Origin: Methylovorus sp. MM2
GTDB lineage: Bacteria > Pseudomonadota > Gammaproteobacteria > Burkholderiales > Methylophilaceae
Assembly (NCBI RefSeq): GCF_001648895.1
Contig: NZ_LXUF01000001.1
Coordinates: 434,001-498,000 of the forward strand
DNA length: 64,000 nucleotides
Reading direction: 5' to 3'
Numbering within the stretch: the stretch's first letter is position 1; each line of letters starts with the position of its first letter. Below the pieces are notes generated by a model. That model was not told where the DNA came from and searched no databases. It saw only the letters and a list, made by a program, of their open reading frames with translations. The translations under genes and the position numbers were made by a program. Shown here piece by piece: positions 8,577-17,052 of the stretch.

Positions 8577-10454
8577 ATGGAGATGAGCAAACTAAAAGTA
8601 GCTCTTGGTGTTGCAGTTGGTATGACCATGGCGCTGCCAATGGTTGCATCAGCAGCAGCTGATCAAGAAACTGCTATGGCTAACCCAGCTAACTGGGCAC
8701 ACCCACGTGGTCAACACAATAACCAAGGTTATAGCGCATTAGCTGAGATCAACAAGAGCAATGTTAAGAACCTTAAAACTGCATGGACATTCGCTACTGG
8801 TGTAAACCGTGGTCATGAAGGTTCACCAGTCGTCGTTAACGGTGTTATGTATGTTCACACAGCATTCCCAAACAACGTTTACGCGCTTGATCTAAACGAC
8901 AACCAAAAAATTATCTGGTCTTACTTCCCTAAACAAGATCCATCAGTTCAAGCAGTATTGTGCTGTGACAACGTAAGCCGTGGTCTTGGTTTTGGCGATG
9001 GCAAGATTTTCTTGCAACAGAACGATGGTGTTTTAATCGCTCTTGATGCTAAGACAGGTGCTAAAGTTTGGGACGTTAAAGTTAACGATCCTAAAGTTGG
9101 TGCTACTAACACAAACGCTCCACACGTAATCAAAGACAAAGTTCTGACTGGTTGCTCTGGTGCTGAATTCGGTGTTCGTTGCTTTATCGCTGCTTATAAC
9201 CTGAAAGATGGTTCATTGGCATGGAAAGCATACAGCACAGGCCCTGACGCTGAAGTATTGATCGGTGCTGACTTCAACAAAGAAAATCCACAATACAGCG
9301 CGCTTTCAGTATATGAAGACGTAAACGGTGGTAACAAAGAAGGTGGCTCTTTCAAACCTATCGCTAACGACAAGTTAGTTATTGGTCAAAAAGAACTGGG
9401 CACACGTACATGGCTCAAGCCACAAGCTGTTAAAAATGGCTGGGAACACGGTGGTGGTTCTGTATGGGGCTGGTGGCCGTATGATCCTAAGTTGAACCTT
9501 GTGTACTACGGAACTGGTAACCCATCTGTTTGGAACCCAGACGTACGTCCAGGCGACAACAAATGGTCTATGACAATTTTTGCACGTGACTTGGATACAG
9601 GTATTGCAAAATGGGGTATGCAAATGACTCCACATGACGAATGGGATTACGACGGTATCAATGAAGTCGTTCTATTCGAAAAAGGTGGTAAGAAATATGC
9701 ATTCCACACTGATCGTAACGGTTTCAACTACACTTTCGATGCTGTTAACGGTTCATTGTTAGTTGCTGAAAAAGCACACCCATTCATTAACTGGGCTACT
9801 AAAGTTGATCTGAAGACTGGTGTTCCAACTAAAGATGCTAAGTACTCAACTCACCAAGACTACAATGCTAAGGGTATCTGCCCAGCTGCGTTGGGTGTAA
9901 AAGACCAACAACCAATGGCCTACTCACCACGTACTGGTAACATGTACATTCCTCTTAACCACGTTTGCATGACATACGAGCCAGTTGAGTCTAAGTATGT
10001 TGCTGGTCAACCATGGGTTGGTGCTACTCTGACCATGTTTGCTGGTCCTGACGGTGTTATGGGTGGTTTCGAAGCTTGGGATCCAATCAAGGGTAAAGCA
10101 GTTTGGTACAACAAAGAGAAGTTCTCTGCATGGGGTGGCGTATTGGCTACTGCATCAGACCTAGTGTTCTACGGAACACTTGAGCGTGACTTCAAGGCTG
10201 TTGATGCTCAAACTGGTAAATTGCTCTGGAAACAACAAGTTGGTTCAGGCGTGATCGGTAATGCATTCACATACAGCAACAAGGGTAAACAATACGTTGG
10301 CGTACTGTCCGGTATCGGCGGTTGGGCTGGTGTAGCGATGAACTTGGGTCTGGATAATGATACCGACGCTCTTGGTGCCGCTGGTGGTTACAAAGAGTTA
10401 ACTAAGTGGAACGCTGCTCCTGGCGGCGGTGCTCTGAACATATTTAGTCTGTAA
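8577..10454 (+). CDS. xoxF: Lanthanide-dependent PQQ methanol dehydrogenase XoxF
   Basis: Periplasmic quinoprotein that oxidises methanol, and in some forms formaldehyde, using PQQ and a lanthanide ion. The 625-residue protein has a signal peptide ending near Ala-Ser-Ala-Ala-Ala, eight tryptophan-docking propeller blades, and the adjacent-cysteine disulfide Cys129-Cys130 that stacks on PQQ. The decisive motif is Asp357-Tyr-Asp359: the catalytic Asp is followed two residues later by the extra Asp that marks XoxF enzymes; calcium-type MxaF has Ala there. Family residence suggests the XoxF4 type of Methylophilales. GGAG lies before the start. Codons are strongly biased to AAC, GGT, GCT, CGT and CCA, a sign of very high expression. 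No mxaI small subunit is nearby. A strong terminator follows. Confidence 0.96.
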   Translation: MEMSKLKVALGVAVGMTMALPMVASAAADQETAMANPANWAHPRGQHNNQGYSALAEINKSNVKNLKTAWTFATGVNRGHEGSPVVVNGVMYVHTAFPNNVYALDLNDNQKIIWSYFPKQDPSVQAVLCCDNVSRGLGFGDGKIFLQQNDGVLIALDAKTGAKVWDVKVNDPKVGATNTNAPHVIKDKVLTGCSGAEFGVRCFIAAYNLKDGSLAWKAYSTGPDAEVLIGADFNKENPQYSALSVYEDVNGGNKEGGSFKPIANDKLVIGQKELGTRTWLKPQAVKNGWEHGGGSVWGWWPYDPKLNLVYYGTGNPSVWNPDVRPGDNKWSMTIFARDLDTGIAKWGMQMTPHDEWDYDGINEVVLFEKGGKKYAFHTDRNGFNYTFDAVNGSLLVAEKAHPFINWATKVDLKTGVPTKDAKYSTHQDYNAKGICPAALGVKDQQPMAYSPRTGNMYIPLNHVCMTYEPVESKYVAGQPWVGATLTMFAGPDGVMGGFEAWDPIKGKAVWYNKEKFSAWGGVLATASDLVFYGTLERDFKAVDAQTGKLLWKQQVGSGVIGNAFTYSNKGKQYVGVLSGIGGWAGVAMNLGLDNDTDALGAAGGYKELTKWNAAPGGGALNIFSL

Positions 10455-10540
10455 GCTTACAAATAAATGCAAATCACCGCATTTTGATGTAAAAAGACTA
10501 CATATCTAAGAACTATCCAGTAGTTTGCAAGTCATATAAA

Positions 10541-10568
10541 CACCCCGCTTCGGCGGGGTGTTTTTTAT
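10541..10568 (+). terminator. Terminator after xoxF
   Basis: GC-rich hairpin CACCCCGC-TTCG-GCGGGGTG followed by TTTTTTAT, with a stable UUCG-type tetraloop. It separates xoxF from xoxJ, which would give far more xoxF than xoxJ transcript. Confidence 0.92.
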
Positions 10569-10609
10569 GTGGGCGTGTATAATCACTAACGGATTAAAGA
10601 GGAAGAGTA

Positions 10610-11503
10610 ATGTTCAAAAAACTGTCGATGTATATACTCCTTGGGGGAGTTCTTACTAGTACCTCTTTGTTTGCGGAGACGCTAGAAATTCCAACCATTA
10701 ACCCTGATGAAGGACGTGTCGGGGAGGTCAGGCGAGTTGCCGACCCTACAGAATTCAAGGTATGTGCAGACCCTGACAACCTGCCATATTCCAATGTCAA
10801 GCAAGAAGGTTTTGAAGACAAGATTGCTGCGCTGATTGCAGACGATATGGGTAAGAAGCTCTCATTTGCATATGCCTACTATCGCCAAGGTTTCTTAAGA
10901 AACACGATCAACGCATATCGCTGTGATGTCATCATGAGTACAACATCAGATAATGATGCTCTGCTAACCTCGAAGCCTTATTACAGATCTACGCATGTAT
11001 TCGTGTACCGCAAAGACAGCGGTTACAATATTAAAGATTGGGATGCGCCAGATTTGCATCAAGCCGTTATCGGTATTGTGGGTGAAGGTCCCGCTAGCAG
11101 ACCGCTGGCTGACCATGGTCTAATGGGTAACGCAAGGCCATATCGTCTACAGCGCGACTTGAATTTTCCACCTGGATATATGATCGATGACTTGGTCAAA
11201 GGTGACATCGATGTTGCCATTATGTGGGGACCTATTGCAGGATATTATGCAAAACAGGCTAAAATACCGCTCGTTGTCGTGCCGATTCCTGAGTACGAAG
11301 ATGTGAATGTGCATGGTAAAGAGAGTTGGAATATCTCGTTGGCTGTACGTAAAAAAGATAAAGAGCGCTTGGTTGCTATTCAGGAAGTGTTAGATCGTCG
11401 CCAAGATGATATCCTGAAAATATTAGATGAGTATGGCGTTCCTCACATGCCCGTTGTTGTTGGAGACAGCATCGAGAAAAAAGCACGAGAAAACCGCAAG
11501 TAA
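10610..11503 (+). CDS. xoxJ: XoxJ, quinoprotein-associated periplasmic binding protein
   Basis: A periplasmic solute-binding-fold protein always found beside methanol dehydrogenases. Proposed roles are activation of XoxF or help with PQQ/metal loading; no transporter partner is known. The 297-residue protein has a signal peptide (cleavage near Leu-Phe-Ala-Glu, about residue 22) followed by a two-lobed extracellular SBP domain with the family's early Lys-Val-Cys-Ala-Asp-Pro-Asp-Asn-Leu-Pro-Tyr-Ser-Asn motif and a single interior Cys in Tyr-Arg-Cys-Asp-Val. An AGAGGAAGAG stretch lies before the ATG. It follows xoxF after a terminator and precedes xoxG by 136 bases, the standard xoxFJG order of this family. 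Confidence 0.92.
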   Translation: MFKKLSMYILLGGVLTSTSLFAETLEIPTINPDEGRVGEVRRVADPTEFKVCADPDNLPYSNVKQEGFEDKIAALIADDMGKKLSFAYAYYRQGFLRNTINAYRCDVIMSTTSDNDALLTSKPYYRSTHVFVYRKDSGYNIKDWDAPDLHQAVIGIVGEGPASRPLADHGLMGNARPYRLQRDLNFPPGYMIDDLVKGDIDVAIMWGPIAGYYAKQAKIPLVVVPIPEYEDVNVHGKESWNISLAVRKKDKERLVAIQEVLDRRQDDILKILDEYGVPHMPVVVGDSIEKKARENRK

Positions 11504-11639
11504 GTAGCTGTCTTGTGTTGATTAATGTTTGTAAGTCGTCAACTAACAAACTGGTGAGTCGTTATATGTAATATAGACTGGTCATGTGGTTTGGCATGAT
11601 CAGCTAAAGCTTAATTTTTTACAAACCTTAGGAGATGAC

Positions 11640-12173
11640 ATGTTAGGCAATAAAGCAGTAAAAATGACGTTATTAGCTTCAATGCTCGCTTTGGGGAGTT
11701 TGACTCTTTCAACGCAAGCAAGTGCTGAATGTAAGTTCGTTTCAACGAAAGACGGTAGCCCATTGCCGATCCATGCGGTTGATACTGATACCCCAGAAGC
11801 AAAATCTTTTCTGGAAACCTGCGTAAATCCATACACTAAGTTATATGCAGATAATCCAGATCAGGCAAAAGCTGGTAAAAAGAAATTCGGTTATTACTCA
11901 TGTACACAATGCCATGGTGCTAATGCAGGTGGTCAAGTAGGTCCAAGCATTACCGATGAGCGCTGGCAGTATGCAAAGCACATTACGGACAAAGGTATGT
12001 TTGAGACGATTGCTGGTGGTAGTAACGGTGGTATGTTCGCATGGCACCAACAAGTTTCAGGTAACCCTGACCTTGTACCAACAGATGATATCTTGAAGAT
12101 CATTGGCTGGTTGCGTACAGAGTACAAGGGCGGTGGCGACACTCCTTGGTTGAATGAGCAGCCTGTTAAGTAA
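11640..12173 (+). CDS. xoxG: XoxG, cytochrome c electron acceptor of XoxF
   Basis: A periplasmic single-heme cytochrome c (cL-like) that takes electrons from the PQQ of XoxF. I chose the ATG at 11640 because TTAGGAG sits just upstream and the protein then begins with a proper signal peptide (cleavage near Ala-Ser-Ala-Glu, about residue 29); a longer in-frame start at 11586 has no ribosome-binding site. The mature protein carries one heme motif Cys88-Thr-Gln-Cys-His92, and Met in the Gly-Gly-Met-Phe-Ala-Trp-His segment is a plausible sixth ligand. At 177 residues it fits the XoxG group. It ends at a terminator. Confidence 0.92.
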   Translation: MLGNKAVKMTLLASMLALGSLTLSTQASAECKFVSTKDGSPLPIHAVDTDTPEAKSFLETCVNPYTKLYADNPDQAKAGKKKFGYYSCTQCHGANAGGQVGPSITDERWQYAKHITDKGMFETIAGGSNGGMFAWHQQVSGNPDLVPTDDILKIIGWLRTEYKGGGDTPWLNEQPVK

Positions 12174-12199
12174 TTAAGTTTTTAATTACTGATTAAGAA

Positions 12200-12236
12200 A
12201 GCGGTCATTGTGTAAACAGTGACCGCTTTTTTTATA
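12200..12236 (+). terminator. Terminator after xoxG
   Basis: Stem AAGCGGTCA / TGACCGCTT with extra pairing toward the loop, followed by a run of seven T. It ends the xoxJ-xoxG unit. Confidence 0.9.
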
Positions 12237-12314
12237 TGGGTTTCACCTGTGGATTAGAGTAAAATCAAGATCAGGAAAATGGTAAATCAGTTTTAATATT
12301 GGAGACGTTTAGTT

Positions 12315-13649
12315 ATGCAATCGCAATCAGAAGCCGGTTCTGAACTTCACCACATTGTGATCGTGGGTGGAGGAGCTGGAGGGCTGGAGCTTGCTACGCG
12401 CCTTGGGAATTCCCTCGGCCGTAAAGGTAAGGCGGCAATTACGCTTATTGACCGTAACAGAACACACGTATGGAAACCCTTGCTGCATGAGATCGCCGCT
12501 GGGAGCATGAACCCTGATAAACATGAGCTTGAGTATATCGCTCAGGCGCATTGGCATAATTTCCGCTACCGTTTAGGTAGTATGGATGGTATCGACCGTG
12601 CTAAAAAAGAAGTCTACGTCACGCCTTATCATGATGAAGATGGTCATGAAATCATTCCGCGTCGGGTATTCAAATACGATACCTTGATTATCGCAGTGGG
12701 CAGCACGACCAATGATTTTGGTATTGCTGGCGCAAAAGAACATTCGATCGCGCTTGATACACAAGTGCAGGCCGAACGTTTCCATCGTCGTTTGCATAAT
12801 GCCGTTGTGCGCGCGCAGACGCAGGTTGACCCGATTCAGGCGGGCCAGCTTGAGGTGGCAATCGTCGGTGCAGGCGCAACAGGCGTTGAGCTTGCTGCTG
12901 AGTTGCACAATACAACGCGTGAACTGACTGCGTATGGCATGGATAAAATCGATGCTGAAAAAGATATCAAGATATCCATCATTGAAGCGAGTGACCGTGT
13001 ATTACCGGCGTTGCCACCAAGGCTTTCATTGGCAGTAGAAGAAGAGTTGAAGAAGCTTCATGTGCATGTCTATACCGGCGAGCGAGTGACTGAGGTAACT
13101 GAAAAAGGCGTCTATACGCATAGCGGACGTTTTATTCCGTCTGAATTAGTGGTTTGGGCGGCTGGTATCAAAGCGCCAGATTTCTTGAGCAATCTGGATG
13201 GATTGGAAGCGAATCGTATCAATCAGCTCGTCGTCAAAGGCACCTTACAGACGACGGTGGATGATAACGTATTTGCCTTCGGCGATTGTGCGGCATGCCC
13301 ATGGCCTGGCCATGATAGCAACGTACCGCCAAGAGCACAATCTGCTCACCAGCAGTCATCGCTCTTGGTTAAGTCCATGAAGCGTCGATTGGCGGGGAAA
13401 AGTCTGCCAGAGTTTGTTTATCGGGACTATGGTTCATTAGTAAATCTGGGTGAATATACGACCGTTGGCAACCTGATGGGGTCTGTCAGCGGAGGCAGTC
13501 TCTTTATCGAGGGCTTCTTCGCACGCTTTATGTATCAGTCTTTATACAAGATGCACCTGATGGCATTGCATGGTTTTTTTGTGATGGTGTTGCAGACGCT
13601 TGCAAGGCTGATTACTCGTAGAACGGAAGCCAAGATCAAGCTGCATTAA
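12315..13649 (+). CDS. ndh: Type II NADH:quinone oxidoreductase (NDH-2)
   Basis: A membrane-attached flavoenzyme that passes electrons from NADH to quinone without pumping protons. The 444-residue protein has two Rossmann folds: the FAD-binding Gly-Gly-Gly-Ala-Gly-Gly near residue 19 and the NADH-binding Gly-Ala-Gly-Ala-Thr-Gly near residue 182. It also has the C-terminal FAD motif Val-Phe-Ala-Phe-Gly-Asp-Cys-Ala near 319, and a hydrophobic amphipathic C-terminus for membrane attachment. In methylotrophs, NADH from formate and the dissimilatory routes enters respiration through such enzymes. It lies after the xoxG terminator with its own GGAGACG ribosome-binding site, so it is probably a separate unit. 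Confidence 0.88.
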   Translation: MQSQSEAGSELHHIVIVGGGAGGLELATRLGNSLGRKGKAAITLIDRNRTHVWKPLLHEIAAGSMNPDKHELEYIAQAHWHNFRYRLGSMDGIDRAKKEVYVTPYHDEDGHEIIPRRVFKYDTLIIAVGSTTNDFGIAGAKEHSIALDTQVQAERFHRRLHNAVVRAQTQVDPIQAGQLEVAIVGAGATGVELAAELHNTTRELTAYGMDKIDAEKDIKISIIEASDRVLPALPPRLSLAVEEELKKLHVHVYTGERVTEVTEKGVYTHSGRFIPSELVVWAAGIKAPDFLSNLDGLEANRINQLVVKGTLQTTVDDNVFAFGDCAACPWPGHDSNVPPRAQSAHQQSSLLVKSMKRRLAGKSLPEFVYRDYGSLVNLGEYTTVGNLMGSVSGGSLFIEGFFARFMYQSLYKMHLMALHGFFVMVLQTLARLITRRTEAKIKLH

Positions 13650-13683
13650 ATATTTCCTCGATATATCAGTATTTTCTTAAGCT

Positions 13684-13726
13684 AAAAAAACAAGCCCAAC
13701 TAAAAAGTTGGGCTTGTTTTTTTTGG
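13684..13726. terminator. Bidirectional terminator between ndh and lplT
   Basis: Long stem AAAAACAAGCCCAACT / AGTTGGGCTTGTTTTT with a short A-rich loop, flanked by A-run and T-run, so it can end the convergent ndh and lplT transcripts. Confidence 0.9.
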
Positions 13727-13766
13727 ATTGCCGATTTAGCTAAGCGCTTGTTACCTATGCGCGGAT

Positions 13767-14942
13767 TTATGCACTAGGCGCATTGATTTGCTTGCGATAA
13801 ATCCTATAGATGCCAGCCATGCTGATGCTGACAAACAAACCAAAGGCAATGACGATGACATGAATATGTAGCTCAGCTTTTACCATCAATGTATAAGCGC
13901 TGATCAATATCGCGATACCGAGGTTTTCATTGAAGTTCTGCACGGCGATTGAGTGGCCAGCCCCTATCAATATGTGGCCACGATGTTGTAGCAATGCATT
14001 GAGTGGTACCACCAGATAGCCACTGAACATACCGATCAGGAAAAGCAGGATGCATGCGATATGCCATTCGGTCACAAATACCATCAAGATAACAAGTACG
14101 CCCATGAGAATACCCACCGGGATGACTTTTGCGGACTCTTCTAGCTTGATCATCTTGGCGGCGAATACAGAGCCGACGGCGATGCCTAACGCGACGACGA
14201 CCATCAGGTAAGTAGATTGTTCCTGGCTAAAATTGAGCGCAAAGCCTGCCCAAGCGAGAACAACGAATCTTAGGGTAGCTCCTGCCCCCCAGAATAAAGT
14301 CGTGACAGCGAGTGAGACCTGGCCTTGCGCATCGTTCCATAATGCATTGAATGAGTGCCAGAAATCTTTGAGGATAAAGAATGGATTCTTTTTGGCAGGT
14401 TTATGGATAACGGCTAGCCGTGGAATATACATATTGAAACCAGCTGCCATGAGGTAAAGCACCGTGATGACGATCATGGAGACTTCGATATTGATACTTG
14501 GCAGAATCGCGCCGAGCACGGTGCCTAATACAATCGCCATGACGGTGGAGCCTTCCATCCATCCATTGGCTTTAACTAACATGTGGGGTGGTAATAATTC
14601 AGTGAGGATGCCGTATTTTGCAGGGGAGTAAGCGGCGGCTCCTATGCCTACAATGCCATATGCATAAAGGGGTGGCATGCCTAATGCCATTGCCATGCTG
14701 CCTATAAATTTGATGGCATTGGATACGAACATGACGCGTCCTTTGGGAAACGCATCTGCAATGGAGCCCACAAATGGGGCGAGAACAATATAAGAAACGA
14801 CGAAGAACCATTGCAATAAGGGATCATGCCAATCAGGCGCATCAAGATCACGAAGTAAGGCGATTGCGGTGAATAGCAATGCGTTATCAGCTAGCGCAGA
14901 CACGAATTGCGCTACTAATATGATGTAAAAACCTGATTTCAT
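13767..14942 (-). CDS. lplT: Lysophospholipid transporter LplT (MFS)
   Basis: An inner-membrane major facilitator that flips lysophospholipids inward for re-acylation. The 391-residue protein has about twelve hydrophobic segments. It begins with the LplT-typical Phe-Tyr-Ile-Ile-Leu-Val-Ala-Gln-Phe-Val-Ser-Ala-Leu-Ala-Asp-Asn-Ala-Leu, and has Asp-Ala-Phe-Pro-Lys-Gly-Arg in the loop between helices 2 and 3. In enterobacteria lplT is joined to the acyltransferase gene aas; no aas is next to it here, so the acylation partner must be elsewhere. The identification rests on the N-terminus and length and is good. Confidence 0.87.
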   Translation of the reverse strand: MKSGFYIILVAQFVSALADNALLFTAIALLRDLDAPDWHDPLLQWFFVVSYIVLAPFVGSIADAFPKGRVMFVSNAIKFIGSMAMALGMPPLYAYGIVGIGAAAYSPAKYGILTELLPPHMLVKANGWMEGSTVMAIVLGTVLGAILPSINIEVSMIVITVLYLMAAGFNMYIPRLAVIHKPAKKNPFFILKDFWHSFNALWNDAQGQVSLAVTTLFWGAGATLRFVVLAWAGFALNFSQEQSTYLMVVVALGIAVGSVFAAKMIKLEESAKVIPVGILMGVLVILMVFVTEWHIACILLFLIGMFSGYLVVPLNALLQHRGHILIGAGHSIAVQNFNENLGIAILISAYTLMVKAELHIHVIVIAFGLFVSISMAGIYRIYRKQINAPSA

Positions 14943-15031
14943 TATTATGTTGAACGCCAGAGCACTGCTCTGGCGCTTATCTCTTCCCGATTAAGCAAGC
15001 GCTACTATACGCTTATTATATGATGCCGTTG

Positions 15032-16429
15032 TTACAATGCCTCTGCTGCATAATCTGCAAGACGTGAACGTTCGCCACGAAGCAGTGTGACATGCCCGTT
15101 ATGTCCCCAGCCCTTAAAGCGGTCAACCACATACGTGAGGCCAGAACTGCCTTCAGTCAGGTAAGGGGTATCGATCTGCGCGATATTGCCTAGGCATACT
15201 ACTTTTGTTCCCGGGCCTGCGCGCGTGATCAATGTCTTCATCTGCTTTGGCGTCAAGTTCTGCGCCTCATCGATGATGAGGAATTTATGTAAGAAAGTAC
15301 GACCGCGCATGAAGTTCAAAGATTTGATCTTGATGCGGGTGCGGATGAGGTCTTGCGTGGCAGCACGGCCCCACTCGCCAGCATCATCATCTGACTTGTT
15401 GAGCACATCGAGATTGTCTTCGAGCGCCCCCATCCATGGTGCCATTTTCTCTTCTTCTGTACCTGGCAGGAAGCCGATGTCTTCACCGACTGGCACGGTG
15501 ACACGGGTCATGATAATTTCGCTGTAGATCTTTTTATCAAGCGTTTGCGTCAATGCAGATGCCAGCGTGAGTAACGTCTTGCCTGTACCTGCTTGGCCAA
15601 GCAGGGTGATGAAATCCACTTCAGGGTCCATGAGCAGATTAAGCGCAAAATTCTGTTCACGATTACGCGCGGTGATGCCCCAGATATTATGTTTTGGCTG
15701 CGAGTAGTCTTTGATCACTTCAAGTACGGCTGTGTTGCCTTTTTGTTCACGCACGATGGCATGAAACGGTTTTTCATACTCGTAATGAGCGAATTCATTG
15801 ATGATGAAGCTCTTGCACAACGGGCCGGTGATGCGATAGAACATGCGGCCAGCATCCTGCCATGACTCCATCTCCTTGCTGTGTTTCTCCCAGAAATTTG
15901 CCGGTAATTCTTTCATGCCGGTATAGAGCAGATCGGTGTCTTCTAGTACCTTGTCATTGAAGTAGTCTTCAGCAGCCACACCGATCGCACGCGCTTTGAT
16001 GCGGATGTTGATATCTTTACTGACAAGAATCACTTGGCGGTCAGTATGTTTCTTTTGTTGATCCAGAACCACACCCAGAATCTGGTTATCTGCTTTGCTG
16101 CCAGCAAGACCAGGTAGCTCTACACTTACTTCAGTAGTTTGTAGAAACAGGCGTCCATTGAGGTGCTTATTGCCATTGATTGCGAGCGGGCAGCCTTCTT
16201 CCAGTTTTGTCAGGTTGGTGCCAACGATCTCTTCAAGATTACGGCTGGCCTGACGTGCGTTTCTTGCAACTTCGGTCATGCCTTTTTTATTGTTGTCCAG
16301 CTCTTCCAAGGTCACCATTGGCAGGTATATATCGTGCTCTTCAAACCTGAACAGGCTTGATGGGTCATGCATGAGTACGTTTGTATCAAGTACAAATAGC
16401 TTGGTAGGGGAGGTGCTCTTTTTCGTCAT
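15032..16429 (-). CDS. PhoH family protein with PIN domain (PhoH2-type)
   Basis: A cytoplasmic ATPase/RNase fusion. The N-terminal ~150 residues form a PIN nuclease domain, starting Phe-Val-Leu-Asp-Thr-Asn-Val-Leu-Met-His-Asp and with the acidic Glu-Glu-Leu-Asp. The C-terminal half (about 245-465) is a PhoH/RecA-like ATPase with Walker A Gly-Gln-Ala-Gly-Thr-Gly-Lys-Thr, Walker B Leu-Ile-Ile-Asp-Glu-Ala-Gln-Asn, and a late Arg-Gly-Glu-Arg-Ser. PhoH2-type proteins studied in other bacteria are RNA helicases and ribonucleases. At 465 residues it matches the usual length. It lies 49 bases downstream of prxQ on the same strand and is likely co-transcribed. Confidence 0.9.
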   Translation of the reverse strand: MTKKSTSPTKLFVLDTNVLMHDPSSLFRFEEHDIYLPMVTLEELDNNKKGMTEVARNARQASRNLEEIVGTNLTKLEEGCPLAINGNKHLNGRLFLQTTEVSVELPGLAGSKADNQILGVVLDQQKKHTDRQVILVSKDINIRIKARAIGVAAEDYFNDKVLEDTDLLYTGMKELPANFWEKHSKEMESWQDAGRMFYRITGPLCKSFIINEFAHYEYEKPFHAIVREQKGNTAVLEVIKDYSQPKHNIWGITARNREQNFALNLLMDPEVDFITLLGQAGTGKTLLTLASALTQTLDKKIYSEIIMTRVTVPVGEDIGFLPGTEEEKMAPWMGALEDNLDVLNKSDDDAGEWGRAATQDLIRTRIKIKSLNFMRGRTFLHKFLIIDEAQNLTPKQMKTLITRAGPGTKVVCLGNIAQIDTPYLTEGSSGLTYVVDRFKGWGHNGHVTLLRGERSRLADYAAEAL

Positions 16430-16478
16430 GAGGATAGGCTTTCCAAGTTAACTGCTAAGTAAAAAGATGTGAATGAAA

Positions 16479-16934
16479 TCAGAGTGATTTTATAAACTCT
16501 AGAACTTCTTGCGCATGACCATCGACTTTTACGCCGCGCCATTCGCGCACCAGAACGCCTTTTGCATCAATAATAAAAGTACTACGCTCGATCCCGCGCA
16601 CCTGTTTGCCATACATATTCTTCATCTTGATGACACCGAACAGATTGCAGGCGGTTTCATCTGCATCTGAAAGTAGCTCAAAAGGAAAAGTAAATTTGGC
16701 TTTGAAGTTTTCGTGGGATTTGATGCTGTCGCGCGAGATACCGAAGATTTCAGCATTGTTTGCCTGAAATTCAGGGTAGGCATCGCGAAACTGCATACCT
16801 TGCGTGGTACAGCCCGGGGTTGAATCTTTAGGATAAAAATAAAGGATGAGGATCTTGCCGTGATAGTCAGATAACTTAAATGTTTTTCCACTAGTGGAAG
16901 GAAGTTCGAACTCAGGAATTGTTTGATTCAGCAT
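16479..16934 (-). CDS. bcp: Thioredoxin-dependent peroxiredoxin (Bcp/PrxQ)
   Basis: Reduces hydrogen and organic peroxides in the cytoplasm using thioredoxin. The 151-residue protein has the peroxidatic cysteine Cys42 in Asp-Ser-Thr-Pro-Gly-Cys-Thr-Thr and the usual Pro/Arg active-site companions. The classical resolving cysteine five residues later is missing (Met47). Another cysteine (Thr-Ala-Cys-Asn, about residue 86) could resolve in its place, or the enzyme works in one-cysteine mode. It is followed by phoH. Confidence 0.92.
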   Translation of the reverse strand: MLNQTIPEFELPSTSGKTFKLSDYHGKILILYFYPKDSTPGCTTQGMQFRDAYPEFQANNAEIFGISRDSIKSHENFKAKFTFPFELLSDADETACNLFGVIKMKNMYGKQVRGIERSTFIIDAKGVLVREWRGVKVDGHAQEVLEFIKSL

Positions 16935-17052
16935 ATTTAAGTTTTGACCCTACACGCTACCATTGTTGTTAAAAATTGCGATTAAGGCAAGCCCGAAAAC
17001 GACTTTTTAATAAAAGATTTTAATTGCGATTTTTAATGGGGAATCTGGTTGA

